A stretch of DNA of 64,000 nucleotides from Porticoccus sp964395715 (GCA_964395715.1 CAYNAU010000005.1:109507-173506); one strand, 5' to 3'. Counted from the stretch's first letter, positions 43,993 through 53,871 are shown. The notes: generated from the sequence alone by a model not told the origin. Numbers and translations: made by a program.

Positions 43993-44166
43993 GTGGATTC
44001 CTCACCTAACACCAAACACATTTGGACAACAATAGCCGTTGCCCTGACTCTGTGCAACATAAACCGCAATTCAGATCAAGCCTGCGCACCCGGTACAGAA
44101 CCAGGCCTTGTCAAACCACCTCCTGCGACCTTCATTACCTCTGCCTGTTTAGCTAGGCTTGCCCAG

Positions 44167-45210
44167 TCAAGCCAGAGAAGACATATCGATCACCAGTCGA
44201 TGTGGTACCAAACCCTCTTCGAGCCGGCGAAAGGCGTCATTCACCTGATCTATTTCAATCAGCTCACACTCGGGATGTATAGTGTGTTGCGCGCAAAAAT
44301 CCAGCACTTCCTGCGTTTGCGCGATGCCGCCAATCAACGAACCGGCGATACTGCGATTGGCAAAAATCAATGGCACGGTACTGGGATCGCCCACGGAACC
44401 CAGCTGCCCGATAATAACCATGGTGCCGCGGGCATCCAGTAGCGGCAGATAGGGGTTAATGTCGTGCTCAACCGGAATGGTGTTGATAATCAGGTCCAGG
44501 GAATTGGCAGCCTTGGCCATTGCCTCCTCATCACTGGTGATCAACACTTTTTCAGCGCCCAGTTGTTTCGCCATTGCCTCCTTTTTCGCAGAGTGTGTGA
44601 GGACAGTCACTTCTGCCCCCATCGCTTTCGCCAGTTTGACGGCCATATGGCCTAACCCGCCGAGCCCCGCCACACCCACACGACTGCCCGGACCCACCTG
44701 ATAGTTTCGCAACGGTGAGAATGTGGTTATCCCAGCACAGAGAATCGGGGCCGTCAGACTCAAGTCAAGCACGTCAGGCACTGAGAGCACAAATTCTTCA
44801 CGCACAACAATATGTTTGGAATAACCGCCATAGGTCATCTGGCCATCGATACGGTCTGGGCTGTTGTAGGTTTGTGTCATACCTTCGCGGCAAAACTGCT
44901 CATCACCGCGCGCACACTGGTCGCACTGCTGGCAGCTATCCACCATGCAACCGACTGCAACCCTGTCGCCGACCCTGTATTTTTTAACCCCGGATCCGAC
45001 CTCGATCACTTTGCCGACAATTTCATGGCCCGGCACCATGGGATACTGGCTGAAGCCCCAATCGTTACGCACCTGGTGCAGGTCGGAGTGACAGATTCCC
45101 GAATAGAGTATTTCTATCGCCACATCGTTCGGGCGCAGGCTACGCCTTGAGAAGGTAAAGGGTACAAGATCCGCTTGCGGTGAGTGGGCGGCATAACCAA
45201 TCGTTTTCAT
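44167..45210 (-). CDS. Zinc-dependent NAD(P) alcohol dehydrogenase (YahK/CAD type)
   Basis: A 347-residue medium-chain dehydrogenase. The catalytic zinc site is in SGICHSDLHQVRNDWGFSQY and VPGHEIVGKV. Four structural-zinc cysteines lie in DSCQQCDQCARGDEQFC, and GVAGLGGLGHMAVKLAKAMG binds the cofactor. YahK-like members reduce aldehydes with NADPH. GGGAG nine bases before the ATG is a good ribosome-binding site. A 62-codon frame ends directly before the start. Confidence 0.93.
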   Translation of the reverse strand: MKTIGYAAHSPQADLVPFTFSRRSLRPNDVAIEILYSGICHSDLHQVRNDWGFSQYPMVPGHEIVGKVIEVGSGVKKYRVGDRVAVGCMVDSCQQCDQCARGDEQFCREGMTQTYNSPDRIDGQMTYGGYSKHIVVREEFVLSVPDVLDLSLTAPILCAGITTFSPLRNYQVGPGSRVGVAGLGGLGHMAVKLAKAMGAEVTVLTHSAKKEAMAKQLGAEKVLITSDEEAMAKAANSLDLIINTIPVEHDINPYLPLLDARGTMVIIGQLGSVGDPSTVPLIFANRSIAGSLIGGIAQTQEVLDFCAQHTIHPECELIEIDQVNDAFRRLEEGLVPHRLVIDMSSLA

Positions 45211-45399
45211 TCAAATATCTCCCGAATCCTGACTGTTCAGTGCTTGGTGGTCGTCACCTGAACTTCTCGGTGACCCTAAGTGATTGAGTGTAGGTAATTC
45301 CACAATAATTTTTCTGCCTAAAGCTACATGGTTTATGCCTGATTCTATTAAATTGATTTTCTGCTGCTGGATAGCACCATCACGGAAACGACCTGACAT
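45211..45399 (-). CDS. Possible 62-residue gene before the alcohol dehydrogenase
   Basis: A short frame whose TGA is directly followed by the dehydrogenase ATG (TGAATG). Product begins MSGRFRDGAIQQQKINLIES. AGGGA is close before its ATG, but spacing is tight and no family is recognised. Could be a leader or chance. The remaining stretch 45,400-45,518 to the next gene shows no other feature. Confidence 0.3.
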   Translation of the reverse strand: MSGRFRDGAIQQQKINLIESGINHVALGRKIIVELPTLNHLGSPRSSGDDHQALNSQDSGDI

Positions 45400-45518
45400 A
45401 ATCCCTAAACTGCCTGGAAGTCACCTCCTCCCTCTTTGGACTAAAGCACCGTGGTACTTTGTCGGACAGACTGCTTCAATGCTCTATAGTGAATCCATTG
45501 TCAGCCCGAGCAATTGCC

Positions 45519-46349
45519 ATGTTTGCCAAGACATTTTTCAAGACCCGACTTTTACTGGCCACACTGCTGGTATCGCTCTGCGCCCAGGCAGAGGTGGAAC
45601 TGTCCGAAGAATTTCATGCCGCAGAACCGAAAATGCAGCTTTACCTGGCCTACGCGGAATTCAAAATGGCCCACTACGAGGTGGCCAGGGAGATGTGGCT
45701 GCACATTACCGGCAAGGGCAGCGGCGAAGCTGCCTTCAATCTGGGTATTCTCTATGAACAGGGTATGGGCGTTGAAAAAGATCTCATGGTAGCGCGGGAC
45801 TACTATCTGCAGGCGGCAGAAAAGGGCAGCCGGGCAGGCGCCTACCAGGTTGGCCTGATGCATATGAACCATCCCGAGCTGGTGAGTGCCGAAACGGCCA
45901 CTCATTGGTTGACCATCGCCGCACTGGATGGCGATGAAGATGCCTCCGGGATGCTCAAGTCCATCAGTCTGGGGGGCAATGCATCAGATGACCCCATGCT
46001 CAGGGTGCGGCAATTGATTGCGAAGGGCGAGGTAGATCAGGCTCGGGAATTGCTGATCCAGATGGCAGAGGCAACACCGCCTGATTACGAGGCTGTTACA
46101 AGGCTGGCCTGGTTATATGAAACCGGACTCGGGGTAACACAGGACATTAACCGCGCCGGGGAACTATTTAAAGTGGCCGCAGAAGCGGGCAATGCCGAGG
46201 CCCAATACGCGCTATCGGTGATGTACGAAACCGGCGTTGGACAACCTATGGACAAAGCTCAATCCCTTCACTGGCTGCAGTTGTCCGCTGATCAGAACTA
46301 CCAGCCGGCGCTGGAAAAAATGGCTGGCCATCCGGCCGAGAATCCCTGA
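45519..46349 (+). CDS. Secreted Sel1-repeat protein
   Basis: A 276-residue precursor with signal peptide (MFAKTFFKTRLLLATLLVSL, cleavage after CAQA). Sel1 repeats: LHITGKGSGEAAFNLGILYE, YLQAAEKGSRAGAYQVGLMH, a central degenerate part and FKVAAEAGNAEAQYALSVMY. It is related in design, but not a duplicate, of the Sel1 gene at 38,490. ATG 45,519 is used because it gives the signal peptide. Confidence 0.82.
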   Translation: MFAKTFFKTRLLLATLLVSLCAQAEVELSEEFHAAEPKMQLYLAYAEFKMAHYEVAREMWLHITGKGSGEAAFNLGILYEQGMGVEKDLMVARDYYLQAAEKGSRAGAYQVGLMHMNHPELVSAETATHWLTIAALDGDEDASGMLKSISLGGNASDDPMLRVRQLIAKGEVDQARELLIQMAEATPPDYEAVTRLAWLYETGLGVTQDINRAGELFKVAAEAGNAEAQYALSVMYETGVGQPMDKAQSLHWLQLSADQNYQPALEKMAGHPAENP

Positions 46350-46423
46350 ATTACTGGCAGCCCCATGAACAACCATTTCTTACGACCAACACCTGCTGGA
46401 GCCGGGAGGTAAGGACACTCCAC

Positions 46424-47620
46424 ATGAACGACCCTCAGCATTCTTCAGGATTCCCCCCAAGGGAATTACATATCCTGCTGGCTGGCGCAGCACTCTTACT
46501 GGTAGTGCACACGCTGGGACGGTTTATCTACACCCCCTTGCTGCCCTACTTTATCAGCGACGGTATGCTGACACCGCAACAGGGCGCGGCCGTTGCCACC
46601 TGGAACTACCTCGGTTATCTGATCGGTGCGCTGCTGGCGATTCGCTGGCACAGCATTCCCCATATCCGTGTGCTGTTACCCATCGCCCTCTGGACTCACG
46701 TACTGACAACACTGGCACAAACACAACTGGTGGACCCCACAGCACTGAGCATCACCCGTTGTCTCAATGGAATCGCCAACGGGGTGGTGTTTGTTCAGGT
46801 GCCAGCGCTGATTCTGGAGTGGCTGGTATCGCGTAACCGAGCTTCCCTCAGTGGTCTTGTGTATCTCGGGGTTGGCGTGGGTCTGCTGTTGTCCAGTGCG
46901 CTGGTCAGTTTCAGCCGGGACTGGCTGCAAGGACCGGGACGCTGGTGGCCGGCGGCGCTGGCCTCCCTGCCGCTGGTGTGGTGGGGAATCCGTCAGTTGC
47001 TTCGACTGGAAATCCCCATCACCAGCCAGACCGAGAACCACACGGAACAACCCGCAAAGCAACTGCTGAATCGCGCCAGCCTGCCACTCTTCCTGTCTTA
47101 CGCGGGGGCCGGGCTGGGCTACATTCTGCCGATGACTTTTCTGCCACTGCTGGCCAGCCTCACCCTGTCCCCGGAACACTGGCTCACTAGTGGATCCTGG
47201 CTGTTAGTGGCTCTGGCCACCATTCCATCTCCATGGGTCTGGAATACACTGGGCTCCATCATGGGGGACTTACCGGCACTGCGACTCAACTTTGTGGTGC
47301 AGTTGTGTGGGGTGCTGGCGGCGGTGCTGATCGGCGGCACTTTTGGGATTATCTGTTGCGGGCTGTTGGTGGGCGGCACATTTCTGGGCACCGTATTGCT
47401 GACCCAGCGCATCGGGCGGGCACTGCAACCCCATCAGGGCCCCAAACTTTCCGCGGCCCTGGTGGCCCTATACGGGCTGGCACAGGTGGCGGGCCCCTGG
47501 CTGACCAAAATGTGGCTTGCCTCGGGCGGCACCCTCGGCGAGGCATTTGCCATCGGTGCCGCTGCCCTGGTATTCGGCTTGTTGTTCAGCCTGCTCACAC
47601 GTCTGCCGGCAACCCAATAA
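46424..47620 (+). CDS. MFS transporter, YbfB/YjiJ type
   Basis: A 398-residue membrane protein with about 12 helices. The N-terminal LHILLAGAALLLVVHTLGRF and YTPLLPYFISDGMLTPQQGA match the YbfB/YjiJ branch of the major facilitator superfamily. Substrate unknown. GGGAGGTAAGGA lies upstream of the ATG, a strong ribosome-binding site. It follows the Sel1 gene on the same strand. Confidence 0.88.
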   Translation: MNDPQHSSGFPPRELHILLAGAALLLVVHTLGRFIYTPLLPYFISDGMLTPQQGAAVATWNYLGYLIGALLAIRWHSIPHIRVLLPIALWTHVLTTLAQTQLVDPTALSITRCLNGIANGVVFVQVPALILEWLVSRNRASLSGLVYLGVGVGLLLSSALVSFSRDWLQGPGRWWPAALASLPLVWWGIRQLLRLEIPITSQTENHTEQPAKQLLNRASLPLFLSYAGAGLGYILPMTFLPLLASLTLSPEHWLTSGSWLLVALATIPSPWVWNTLGSIMGDLPALRLNFVVQLCGVLAAVLIGGTFGIICCGLLVGGTFLGTVLLTQRIGRALQPHQGPKLSAALVALYGLAQVAGPWLTKMWLASGGTLGEAFAIGAAALVFGLLFSLLTRLPATQ

Positions 47621-47649
47621 CCCTTAAGGGAATAACACCCGCTGCGGGG

Positions 47650-48738
47650 TCAAATATCTGTCATGGGTGGCGTAAAGGTCGCCGACTCCTGCCGGGTGTT
47701 GAGCGCACGGATGGGATAAGGAATCACAATGCCCTCCTCGGCGTAACGCTTGTGCAATGCCTTAATAAAAGCTGACTTTACCCAGAAACGGTTGAAGTAC
47801 TCCTTGGCGCGCAGCATCACGGTAAAGTTGATACTGGAATCGGCAAATGCGGTGTACACCACAAAGGTCTCGTAATCATCAACACCCCATTCATGGCTGA
47901 CCAGAATCTCGCGCGCCACCTCCAGGGTCACGCGCTCCACATGTTCCAGGTCTGAACTGTAGTGGACTCCCACTTCCACCGGCACCGACAGCTCTTTTTC
48001 CGGGTAGAAATAATTGATGATCTTGGAGTTGGACAGCTCACTGTTGGGCATAATGATGGTGTTGTTGGGCAGCATCCTGATCCAGGTGGAACGCCAGCCA
48101 ATTTTATCCACAAAGCCCTGCTCCCCGGATTCAATTTCAATAAAGTCTCCCACACGAATAGGCTTATCGATCACCATTTGCACACCGGAAAAAAAGTTTT
48201 CCAGTGTAGGTTGCAGCGCCAGTGCCACAGCCAGGGAGGTGATGCCCAGCGATGCCACGATTGGCGTAATGGAGATACCCAGCGTGCCCAGCAATACCAG
48301 TGCACCGATACAGATAATAATGCCCCGGCTGATACCCTTGAGAATGGTTTTACTGTTTTTGAAACTCTCATGCCGCTCGGCCTGCTCACCGATAAACCCC
48401 ATGGTGATGCGGTCGACGAACAGGATAACGGCCATGATCAGTAGTATTTTGATCACCGTATCGCCGTAGGCCTGACCCATATTTGCCAGCAATCCCGTGT
48501 AGTTGAGCAGCGCCTCGACAATCATTAACAGGCAGGCGACGGCAAACACGGTCAACGGCGGGGACAGTGCATAAACCATTAGCGAGTCCAGCATATACCG
48601 GGTTTCACTGGTCAGTTTGCGCAGGCGGTGAATAATCAGTTTTTTCAGGATATAAAGAACCACTGCACTGATCACCGCGCCACCAGTCACAATGGCCCAG
48701 GGCGTCAAAGCCTCGTTCAGGTTATCGATTGAAAACAT
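47650..48738 (-). CDS. Small-conductance mechanosensitive channel (MscS family)
   Basis: A 362-residue inner-membrane channel that may protect against osmotic downshock. About four to five membrane helices precede the pore region (LGTLGISITPIVASLGITSL, AVALALQPTLENFFSGVQM), followed by the beta domain (RVGDFIEIESGEQGFVDKIG, PNSELSNSKIINYF) and the C-terminal domain. It is longer than E. coli MscS, with extra N-terminal helices. Convergent with the MFS gene. Confidence 0.9.
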   Translation of the reverse strand: MFSIDNLNEALTPWAIVTGGAVISAVVLYILKKLIIHRLRKLTSETRYMLDSLMVYALSPPLTVFAVACLLMIVEALLNYTGLLANMGQAYGDTVIKILLIMAVILFVDRITMGFIGEQAERHESFKNSKTILKGISRGIIICIGALVLLGTLGISITPIVASLGITSLAVALALQPTLENFFSGVQMVIDKPIRVGDFIEIESGEQGFVDKIGWRSTWIRMLPNNTIIMPNSELSNSKIINYFYPEKELSVPVEVGVHYSSDLEHVERVTLEVAREILVSHEWGVDDYETFVVYTAFADSSINFTVMLRAKEYFNRFWVKSAFIKALHKRYAEEGIVIPYPIRALNTRQESATFTPPMTDI

Positions 48739-48920
48739 GGTCTATCTCCCACTGACGGATAACATCAGTGATGCAACATTCATACCCCTGATTACTTGGA
48801 CAACCCGGAGGGAAAGCTCCGCAGCTCTCCCTGTTGCCCCAGACTTGCTATTTATACCCATGGGTAAGATGATGCTGACCCATTCCGGTTACCCCGATTG
48901 TTGAGCATCCAGGACGTTAT

Positions 48921-49889
48921 ATGCTGATTCCATTACTGGCCGTTATCGCAGGGCTGATTGTGCTGGTCTGGAGTGCCGACCAGTTTGTAGATGGCGCCGC
49001 CGGCACGGCAGGTCACTTCGGCATGCCGCCGCTGCTGATCGGTATGGTCATTGTTGGTTTTGGCACTTCCGCACCAGAAATGGTGGTCTCTGCCCTCGCC
49101 GCCTCCCAGGGCAATCCGGGCATTGCATTGGGGAATGCCTACGGTTCCAACATCACCAATATTGCACTTATTCTTGGCCTCACGGCACTTATCAGCCCCA
49201 TTGCGGTTCACTCCCAGGTATTGCGCAAGGAACTGCCGATCCTTATTGTCCTTGCCGGACTGGCCGCCTTCCAGCTCTGGGATGGCCATGTTTCCAGAAC
49301 TGATGCCTGGATATTGCTGGGGCTGTTTGCCTGCCTGATGGGTTGGACGATTCAACAGGGGCTGCGCAATAAAACCGATGTACTGGGCAGTGAAGTGGCA
49401 GAAGAGCTGGCCGCGCACCCTGCCCCGCTATCCAAGGCACTGTGGCAATTGATTCTGGGACTGGTATTGCTGGTCGCCAGCTCAAGATTGCTGGTCTGGG
49501 GCGCTGTGGAAATTGCTCAGGGACTGGGTGTCAGTGACATTGTCATCGGCCTGACCATTATTGCCATCGGCACATCTCTGCCGGAACTGGCCTCATCGCT
49601 GGCTGCCACCCGCAAGGGGGAACACGACATTGCCCTGGGCAATGTGCTCGGTTCGAATATCTTTAATACCCTGGCGGTGGTGGGTATCGCCGGCGCGATC
49701 CACCCCATGTCGGTGGGCCCGGAGGTACTGAGCCGAGACCTTCTGGTGATGACAGCCCTGACACTGCTATTGTTTGTATTTTGCTATGGTTTCCGGGGAC
49801 CGGGGCGGATTAACCGCTTTGAGGGGTTGGTGCTGCTGTCCTGTTACATCGGTTATATGGTCTATCTGGGAACAACCGTCTTCAGCTAG
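48921..49889 (+). CDS. Calcium/sodium antiporter (CaCA, YrbG type)
   Basis: A 322-residue cation/Ca2+ antiporter of two internal repeats. The alpha-1 motif is GFGTSAPEMVVSALAASQGN, and alpha-2 is AIGTSLPELASSLAATRKGE; each is followed by ALGNxxGSNI. About ten membrane helices. Substrate may be Ca2+ or another divalent cation. Divergent from mscS. Confidence 0.93.
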   Translation: MLIPLLAVIAGLIVLVWSADQFVDGAAGTAGHFGMPPLLIGMVIVGFGTSAPEMVVSALAASQGNPGIALGNAYGSNITNIALILGLTALISPIAVHSQVLRKELPILIVLAGLAAFQLWDGHVSRTDAWILLGLFACLMGWTIQQGLRNKTDVLGSEVAEELAAHPAPLSKALWQLILGLVLLVASSRLLVWGAVEIAQGLGVSDIVIGLTIIAIGTSLPELASSLAATRKGEHDIALGNVLGSNIFNTLAVVGIAGAIHPMSVGPEVLSRDLLVMTALTLLLFVFCYGFRGPGRINRFEGLVLLSCYIGYMVYLGTTVFS

Positions 49890-49913
49890 TGTGCAACACA
49901 GGCAGAGGCGGGA

Positions 49914-50999
49914 TCAGGGTCGATACAACACGGCCTCACCGCGGCTGTCCTTGGCCTGGTAAAGCGCCGTATCTGCCATTCTCAACAAACTTTCCGAATA
50001 CTTGCTGTGCTCGGGGTAAAGACTGACACCGACACTGGCACCAATGGTCAGGGTCTTACTAGACAGACAATAGGGCTCAGATACCGCTTTGATGACCTGT
50101 CCGGCAATAGCCAGCGCCTTGTCTGCGCCAGACACCAGTTCCAGCACCGCAACAAACTCATCTCCACCCAACCGGGCGATGAAGTCGGTTTGCCGCAAAC
50201 CCCCTTTAATACGTGCCACGGCTTCCACCAGTATCTGATCCCCGTATTCATGCCCGTGGTTGTCGTTGACGGCTTTGAAATAATCCAGGTCAATAAACAG
50301 CACGGCGAACTTGCGGCTGTTGAGGTAGGCATCATCAATGATCTGATCCAGATATTGCATGAAACTGCGCCGATTGGCGATGCCGGTGAGCTCGTCCATA
50401 TAGGACAGTTTGTGCAACTGCTCCTCAATGCGCTTGCGTTCAATAATACTGGCCATGGCTTTGCCGCAGGCTGCCAGGAAACCTTTTTCCAGTTGCAACT
50501 GCTCATGCCCCTCGCGCACGTAGAGGTTGAGAACGCCCAACGTCCTGCCATGGGAAATAATGGGCATGTTGTAGTGACCGTGGGGCTTCATACCATCTGG
50601 CCGAATGTCATGATCATGGTCCACCCGGTCGCGGAAAATCAGTTGTTGTGTAGCCGCCGCCCTGCCACAAAGGCACTGGCCAAACCTGATCTGACCACAC
50701 AATCCCAACAGCGATTCATTGAGATTGTGGTGAGCCACCATGTTCAGGGTAGCTCCGCTTTCATCAGCGAGGAACACACAACCCTTTTTATCCAGAGCTA
50801 ACCAGGGAATTTCCAGCACCAGCATCAGGATTTTCTCCATCTGCTCGGCTAAGGAAATTGGCATCAGGGAAATATTGAGAATTTCATTCAGCGCATCCTG
50901 AATATCGCTGCGTTGCTTCAGCTCATTCATTCGCAGCTGGTATTCCGCAATTTGCTGTGTGAGACGAGAGACTTCCTCTTCGAGTCTGAGCTGTTTCAT
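49914..50999 (-). CDS. GAF-GGDEF diguanylate cyclase
   Basis: A 361-residue cytosolic signalling enzyme. An N-terminal coiled coil (LEEEVSRLTQQIAEYQLRMN) is followed by a GAF domain (about 45-190; GCVFLADESGATLNMVAHHN, CLCGRAA) and a GGDEF domain with active site RLGGDEFVAVLE. The inhibitory RxxD site (RQTD) stands five residues before GGDEF, so product inhibition should work, unlike the DGC at 32,051. It diverges from the chemoreceptor gene. Confidence 0.93.
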   Translation of the reverse strand: MKQLRLEEEVSRLTQQIAEYQLRMNELKQRSDIQDALNEILNISLMPISLAEQMEKILMLVLEIPWLALDKKGCVFLADESGATLNMVAHHNLNESLLGLCGQIRFGQCLCGRAAATQQLIFRDRVDHDHDIRPDGMKPHGHYNMPIISHGRTLGVLNLYVREGHEQLQLEKGFLAACGKAMASIIERKRIEEQLHKLSYMDELTGIANRRSFMQYLDQIIDDAYLNSRKFAVLFIDLDYFKAVNDNHGHEYGDQILVEAVARIKGGLRQTDFIARLGGDEFVAVLELVSGADKALAIAGQVIKAVSEPYCLSSKTLTIGASVGVSLYPEHSKYSESLLRMADTALYQAKDSRGEAVLYRP

Positions 51000-51319
51000 C
51001 TCTTATTCTGTCTGAATGTCGTGACTGTTGTATTAATTTCTGGCCCCTACGCTAACTATTTTATCGACCAACCGCCGTTTTATCTTAGTTCTCTGCCCCT
51101 TACCACTGTTTAAAGTTTCTGGCTCCCGAGCCGAAGGGAGTTATATGTGCCCGTGTTTTGTAGACCTGATTGCATCTCACGATCAGGTCATACATTGCGG
51201 TCTGGGCCTGCACCGACTTTCTACGAGAGCGTGCGGGAATGAACCATGTATCTGAACTGCTGAACAGATTTCAGCAAAGGATATATCTATCTTCATCAGA
51301 AAATGTATAGAGAATAGCT
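51000..51319. other. 320-base divergent intergenic space
   Basis: Lies between the GGDEF gene and the chemoreceptor. It contains the sigma-28-like promoter described separately and a leader of about 175 bases. The leader holds a hairpin (GACCTGAT at 51,163-51,170 with ATCAGGTC at 51,182-51,189). No other feature is recognised. Confidence 0.6.
51111..51137 (+). promoter_or_regulatory. Sigma-28 (FliA) promoter of the chemoreceptor
   Basis: TAAAGTTT, an 11-base spacer and GCCGAAGG match the flagellar sigma consensus (TAAAGTTT-N11-GCCGATAA) with a perfect -35 and spacing. It reads into the chemoreceptor gene, placing it in the motility regulon. Confidence 0.88.
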
Positions 51320-53671
51320 ATGAACACTGCCATGAATAATGATGCCGAAAAGCTGGCTGCTGAAATTGAGAGCCTAAGAGAACTACAAGTCGACTACGCT
51401 GGGCAAATAAGCGCCATCAACAAAGCTCAGGCAGTGATCGAATTTGATCTCGACGGCAATATTCTTAATGCCAATGACAACTTTCTGAACGCCGTGGGGT
51501 ATACCCTGGCTGAGGTCAAGGGCCAGCATCACAGCATGTTTGCTGAGCCCGAGTACGCCAGGAGCGCTGAATACAAAGCCTTTTGGGCGAAGCTGAAGAA
51601 AGGCGAATTCGACTCGGGCGAATACAAGCGTCTCGGTAAGGGCGGCAAGGAAATCTGGATTCAAGCCTCTTACAACCCTATTTTTGACGCCAATGGCAAC
51701 CCCTTCAAAGTGGTGAAATATGCCAGTGATGTCACCGCCCAGAAACTGGAAAGCGCCAATTTTAAAGGGCAGATAGAAGCCATCAACAAGGCCCAGGCTG
51801 TCATTGAATTCAATATGGATGGCACCATCATCACCGCCAATGACAATTTTCTCTCAACCATGGGCTACAGCCTGGATGAAGTCGTCGGCCAGCATCACAG
51901 CATGTTTGCCGAGACTGCTTACGCCAACAGTATCGAATACAAGCGATTCTGGGAAAAGCTGAACCAAGGCGATTACGACGCCGGTGAATACCGTCGATTC
52001 GGAAAAAACAACAAGGAGATCTGGATTCAGGCCTCCTACAACCCCATTCTCAACATGAATGGCGAGCCCTACAAAGTGGTGAAATTCGCCACCGACGTCA
52101 CCGAGCAAAAACGCTCAACCGCCAATTTTGAAGGACAGATTGCGGCGATCAGCAAGCTACAGGCCATCATCGAGTTTGAACTGGATGGCACCATCATTAC
52201 CGCCAATGAAAACTTTCTCAGCACCATGGGCTACAGCCTGGATGAGATACGCGGCAAGCATCACAGCATGTTCGCCGATGCGGCTTACGCCAATAGTGCG
52301 GAATATAAGGCTTTCTGGCAAAAACTGAACCGCGGCGAATACGATGCCGGCGAGTACCTGCGATACGGCAAGGGCGGCAAAGAAGTCTGGATTCAGGCCT
52401 CCTACAACCCCATTCTCGATATGAACGGCGAGCCCTACAAGGTAGTGAAATTTGCCACCGACATCACTACACAGAAAGATGCCCAAAGCCAGATTCAGGA
52501 TCTGATCAACTCCGCCTCGCAGGGTGACCTGAGCAAGCGTATTGATGCAGAGGAGTACAGCGGTTTTATCAAGAACCTGAGCAACGGCATCAATCAACTG
52601 ATCGATGCCATGGTCGGACCGCTACACGAATGCATCAGGGTGGTGAAATCTCTGTCTGACGGCAATCTCACGCAACAAATGAGTGGCGATTATTCGGGCG
52701 AATTTGCAGACCTGAGCAACTCCGTCAATACCACCGTGCAGAATCTGCAGCAGATGGTCGGAGATATCCTGACAGCCACAGCGGCGATTGCAGCGGGGGC
52801 AGCAGAAATCTCCGAAGGTAATAACAACCTCAGCCAACGCACTGAAGAACAGGCCTCCAGTCTCGAGGAAACAGCCGCCAGCATGGAAGAGCTCACCAGC
52901 ACTGTTCAGCAGAGTGCCACGAATGCACAACACGCCAGCACCCTTGCAGCCGACGCGAGAGGCGAAGCCGAAAAAGGCGGCAATGTAGTCAATAACGCCA
53001 TCACGGCCATGGCGGAAATCAACAACTCTAGCAAGAAAATTGCTGACATTATTACCGTGATCGATGAAATTGCCTTCCAGACCAATTTGCTGGCTCTCAA
53101 TGCCGCGGTCGAGGCGGCACGCGCCGGAGAACACGGTCGGGGGTTTGCCGTGGTTGCCAGCGAAGTCCGCAACCTGGCTGGACGCACGGCGGATTCAGCC
53201 AAAGAAATAAAACACCTGATCAAGGACAGCGTACAAAAAGTGGATGAAGGCTCCAGTCTCGTCAACGAGTCCGGTGAAACCCTCCAGGCAATCGTCAATG
53301 CGGTGAAGAAAGTCAGCGATATCATTGCCGAGATTGCCGCGGCCAGCCAAGAACAATCCACCGGCATTCAGCAGGTCAACCAGGCTGTTACAGCCATGGA
53401 TGAAATGACCCAGAAAAATGCGGCACTGGTTGAAGAAGCAGCAGCATCCAGTGAATTGCTGGATGAGCAATCTCGTTCCATGGACAAATTGATGAAGTTC
53501 TTCACCGTTGATGACAGCATTCTGGAAGCGGTGAGGAGCGGGCAGAAGCAGTCCAAGAGCGAGCCTGGCTCGTCCCTTAAACCAGCGGCCAATGGAGCTT
53601 CGGCAACAAAAGCGTCTGCTCCGCGGGCACCGGTTGCAGCAGCTCAAGCGGATGAGTGGGAAAACTTCTAG
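51320..53671 (+). CDS. Soluble chemoreceptor with three PAS domains
   Basis: A 783-residue methyl-accepting chemotaxis protein without membrane segments. Three PAS domains repeat every 122 residues (about 29-150, 151-272, 273-394), each with AINKAQAVIEF- or AISKLQAIIEF-like start and a KEIWIQASYNPI core. HAMP-like helices (about 395-480) lead to the signalling domain with hairpin tip DEIAFQTNLLALNAAVEAAR, AGEHGRGFAVVASEVRNLAG. The last five residues EWENF match the xWxxF pentapeptide that tethers CheR/CheB. The PAS repeats are similar also at DNA level (366-base period), suggesting recent duplication. Ligand or cofactor unknown; an energy or redox taxis role is plausible. Confidence 0.93.
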   Translation: MNTAMNNDAEKLAAEIESLRELQVDYAGQISAINKAQAVIEFDLDGNILNANDNFLNAVGYTLAEVKGQHHSMFAEPEYARSAEYKAFWAKLKKGEFDSGEYKRLGKGGKEIWIQASYNPIFDANGNPFKVVKYASDVTAQKLESANFKGQIEAINKAQAVIEFNMDGTIITANDNFLSTMGYSLDEVVGQHHSMFAETAYANSIEYKRFWEKLNQGDYDAGEYRRFGKNNKEIWIQASYNPILNMNGEPYKVVKFATDVTEQKRSTANFEGQIAAISKLQAIIEFELDGTIITANENFLSTMGYSLDEIRGKHHSMFADAAYANSAEYKAFWQKLNRGEYDAGEYLRYGKGGKEVWIQASYNPILDMNGEPYKVVKFATDITTQKDAQSQIQDLINSASQGDLSKRIDAEEYSGFIKNLSNGINQLIDAMVGPLHECIRVVKSLSDGNLTQQMSGDYSGEFADLSNSVNTTVQNLQQMVGDILTATAAIAAGAAEISEGNNNLSQRTEEQASSLEETAASMEELTSTVQQSATNAQHASTLAADARGEAEKGGNVVNNAITAMAEINNSSKKIADIITVIDEIAFQTNLLALNAAVEAARAGEHGRGFAVVASEVRNLAGRTADSAKEIKHLIKDSVQKVDEGSSLVNESGETLQAIVNAVKKVSDIIAEIAAASQEQSTGIQQVNQAVTAMDEMTQKNAALVEEAAASSELLDEQSRSMDKLMKFFTVDDSILEAVRSGQKQSKSEPGSSLKPAANGASATKASAPRAPVAAAQADEWENF

Positions 53672-53707
53672 CACCTCGCTTCCACGCTTATTTCTGGTAA
53701 CGCTTGA

Positions 53708-53734
53708 AACCTCCCCAACATGGGGAGGTTTTTT
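53708..53734 (+). terminator. Terminator after the chemoreceptor
   Basis: AACCTCCCC and GGGGAGGTT flank a short AACAT loop and lead into a T-run of six. Confidence 0.92.
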
Positions 53735-53847
53735 GCTTTTCTGGCACACAGAAGTTCAGGATGGAATAGAAAAGCGCAGCGGTATTCTGCACGGCGCCTC
53801 ATCAGACCTGAAAATCGGTTGAAGACATTGTGTGAATTGCAGACACG

Positions 53848-53871
53848 AAAAAGCCGGGGCAAGCCCGGCTT
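53848..53871 (-). terminator. Minus-strand terminator beside the distal tRNA-Lys repeat
   Basis: On the minus strand GCCGGGC and GCCCCGGC arms close a small loop and are followed by five T. This was probably the original terminator of the tRNA-Lys transcript before the element inserted. Confidence 0.8.
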
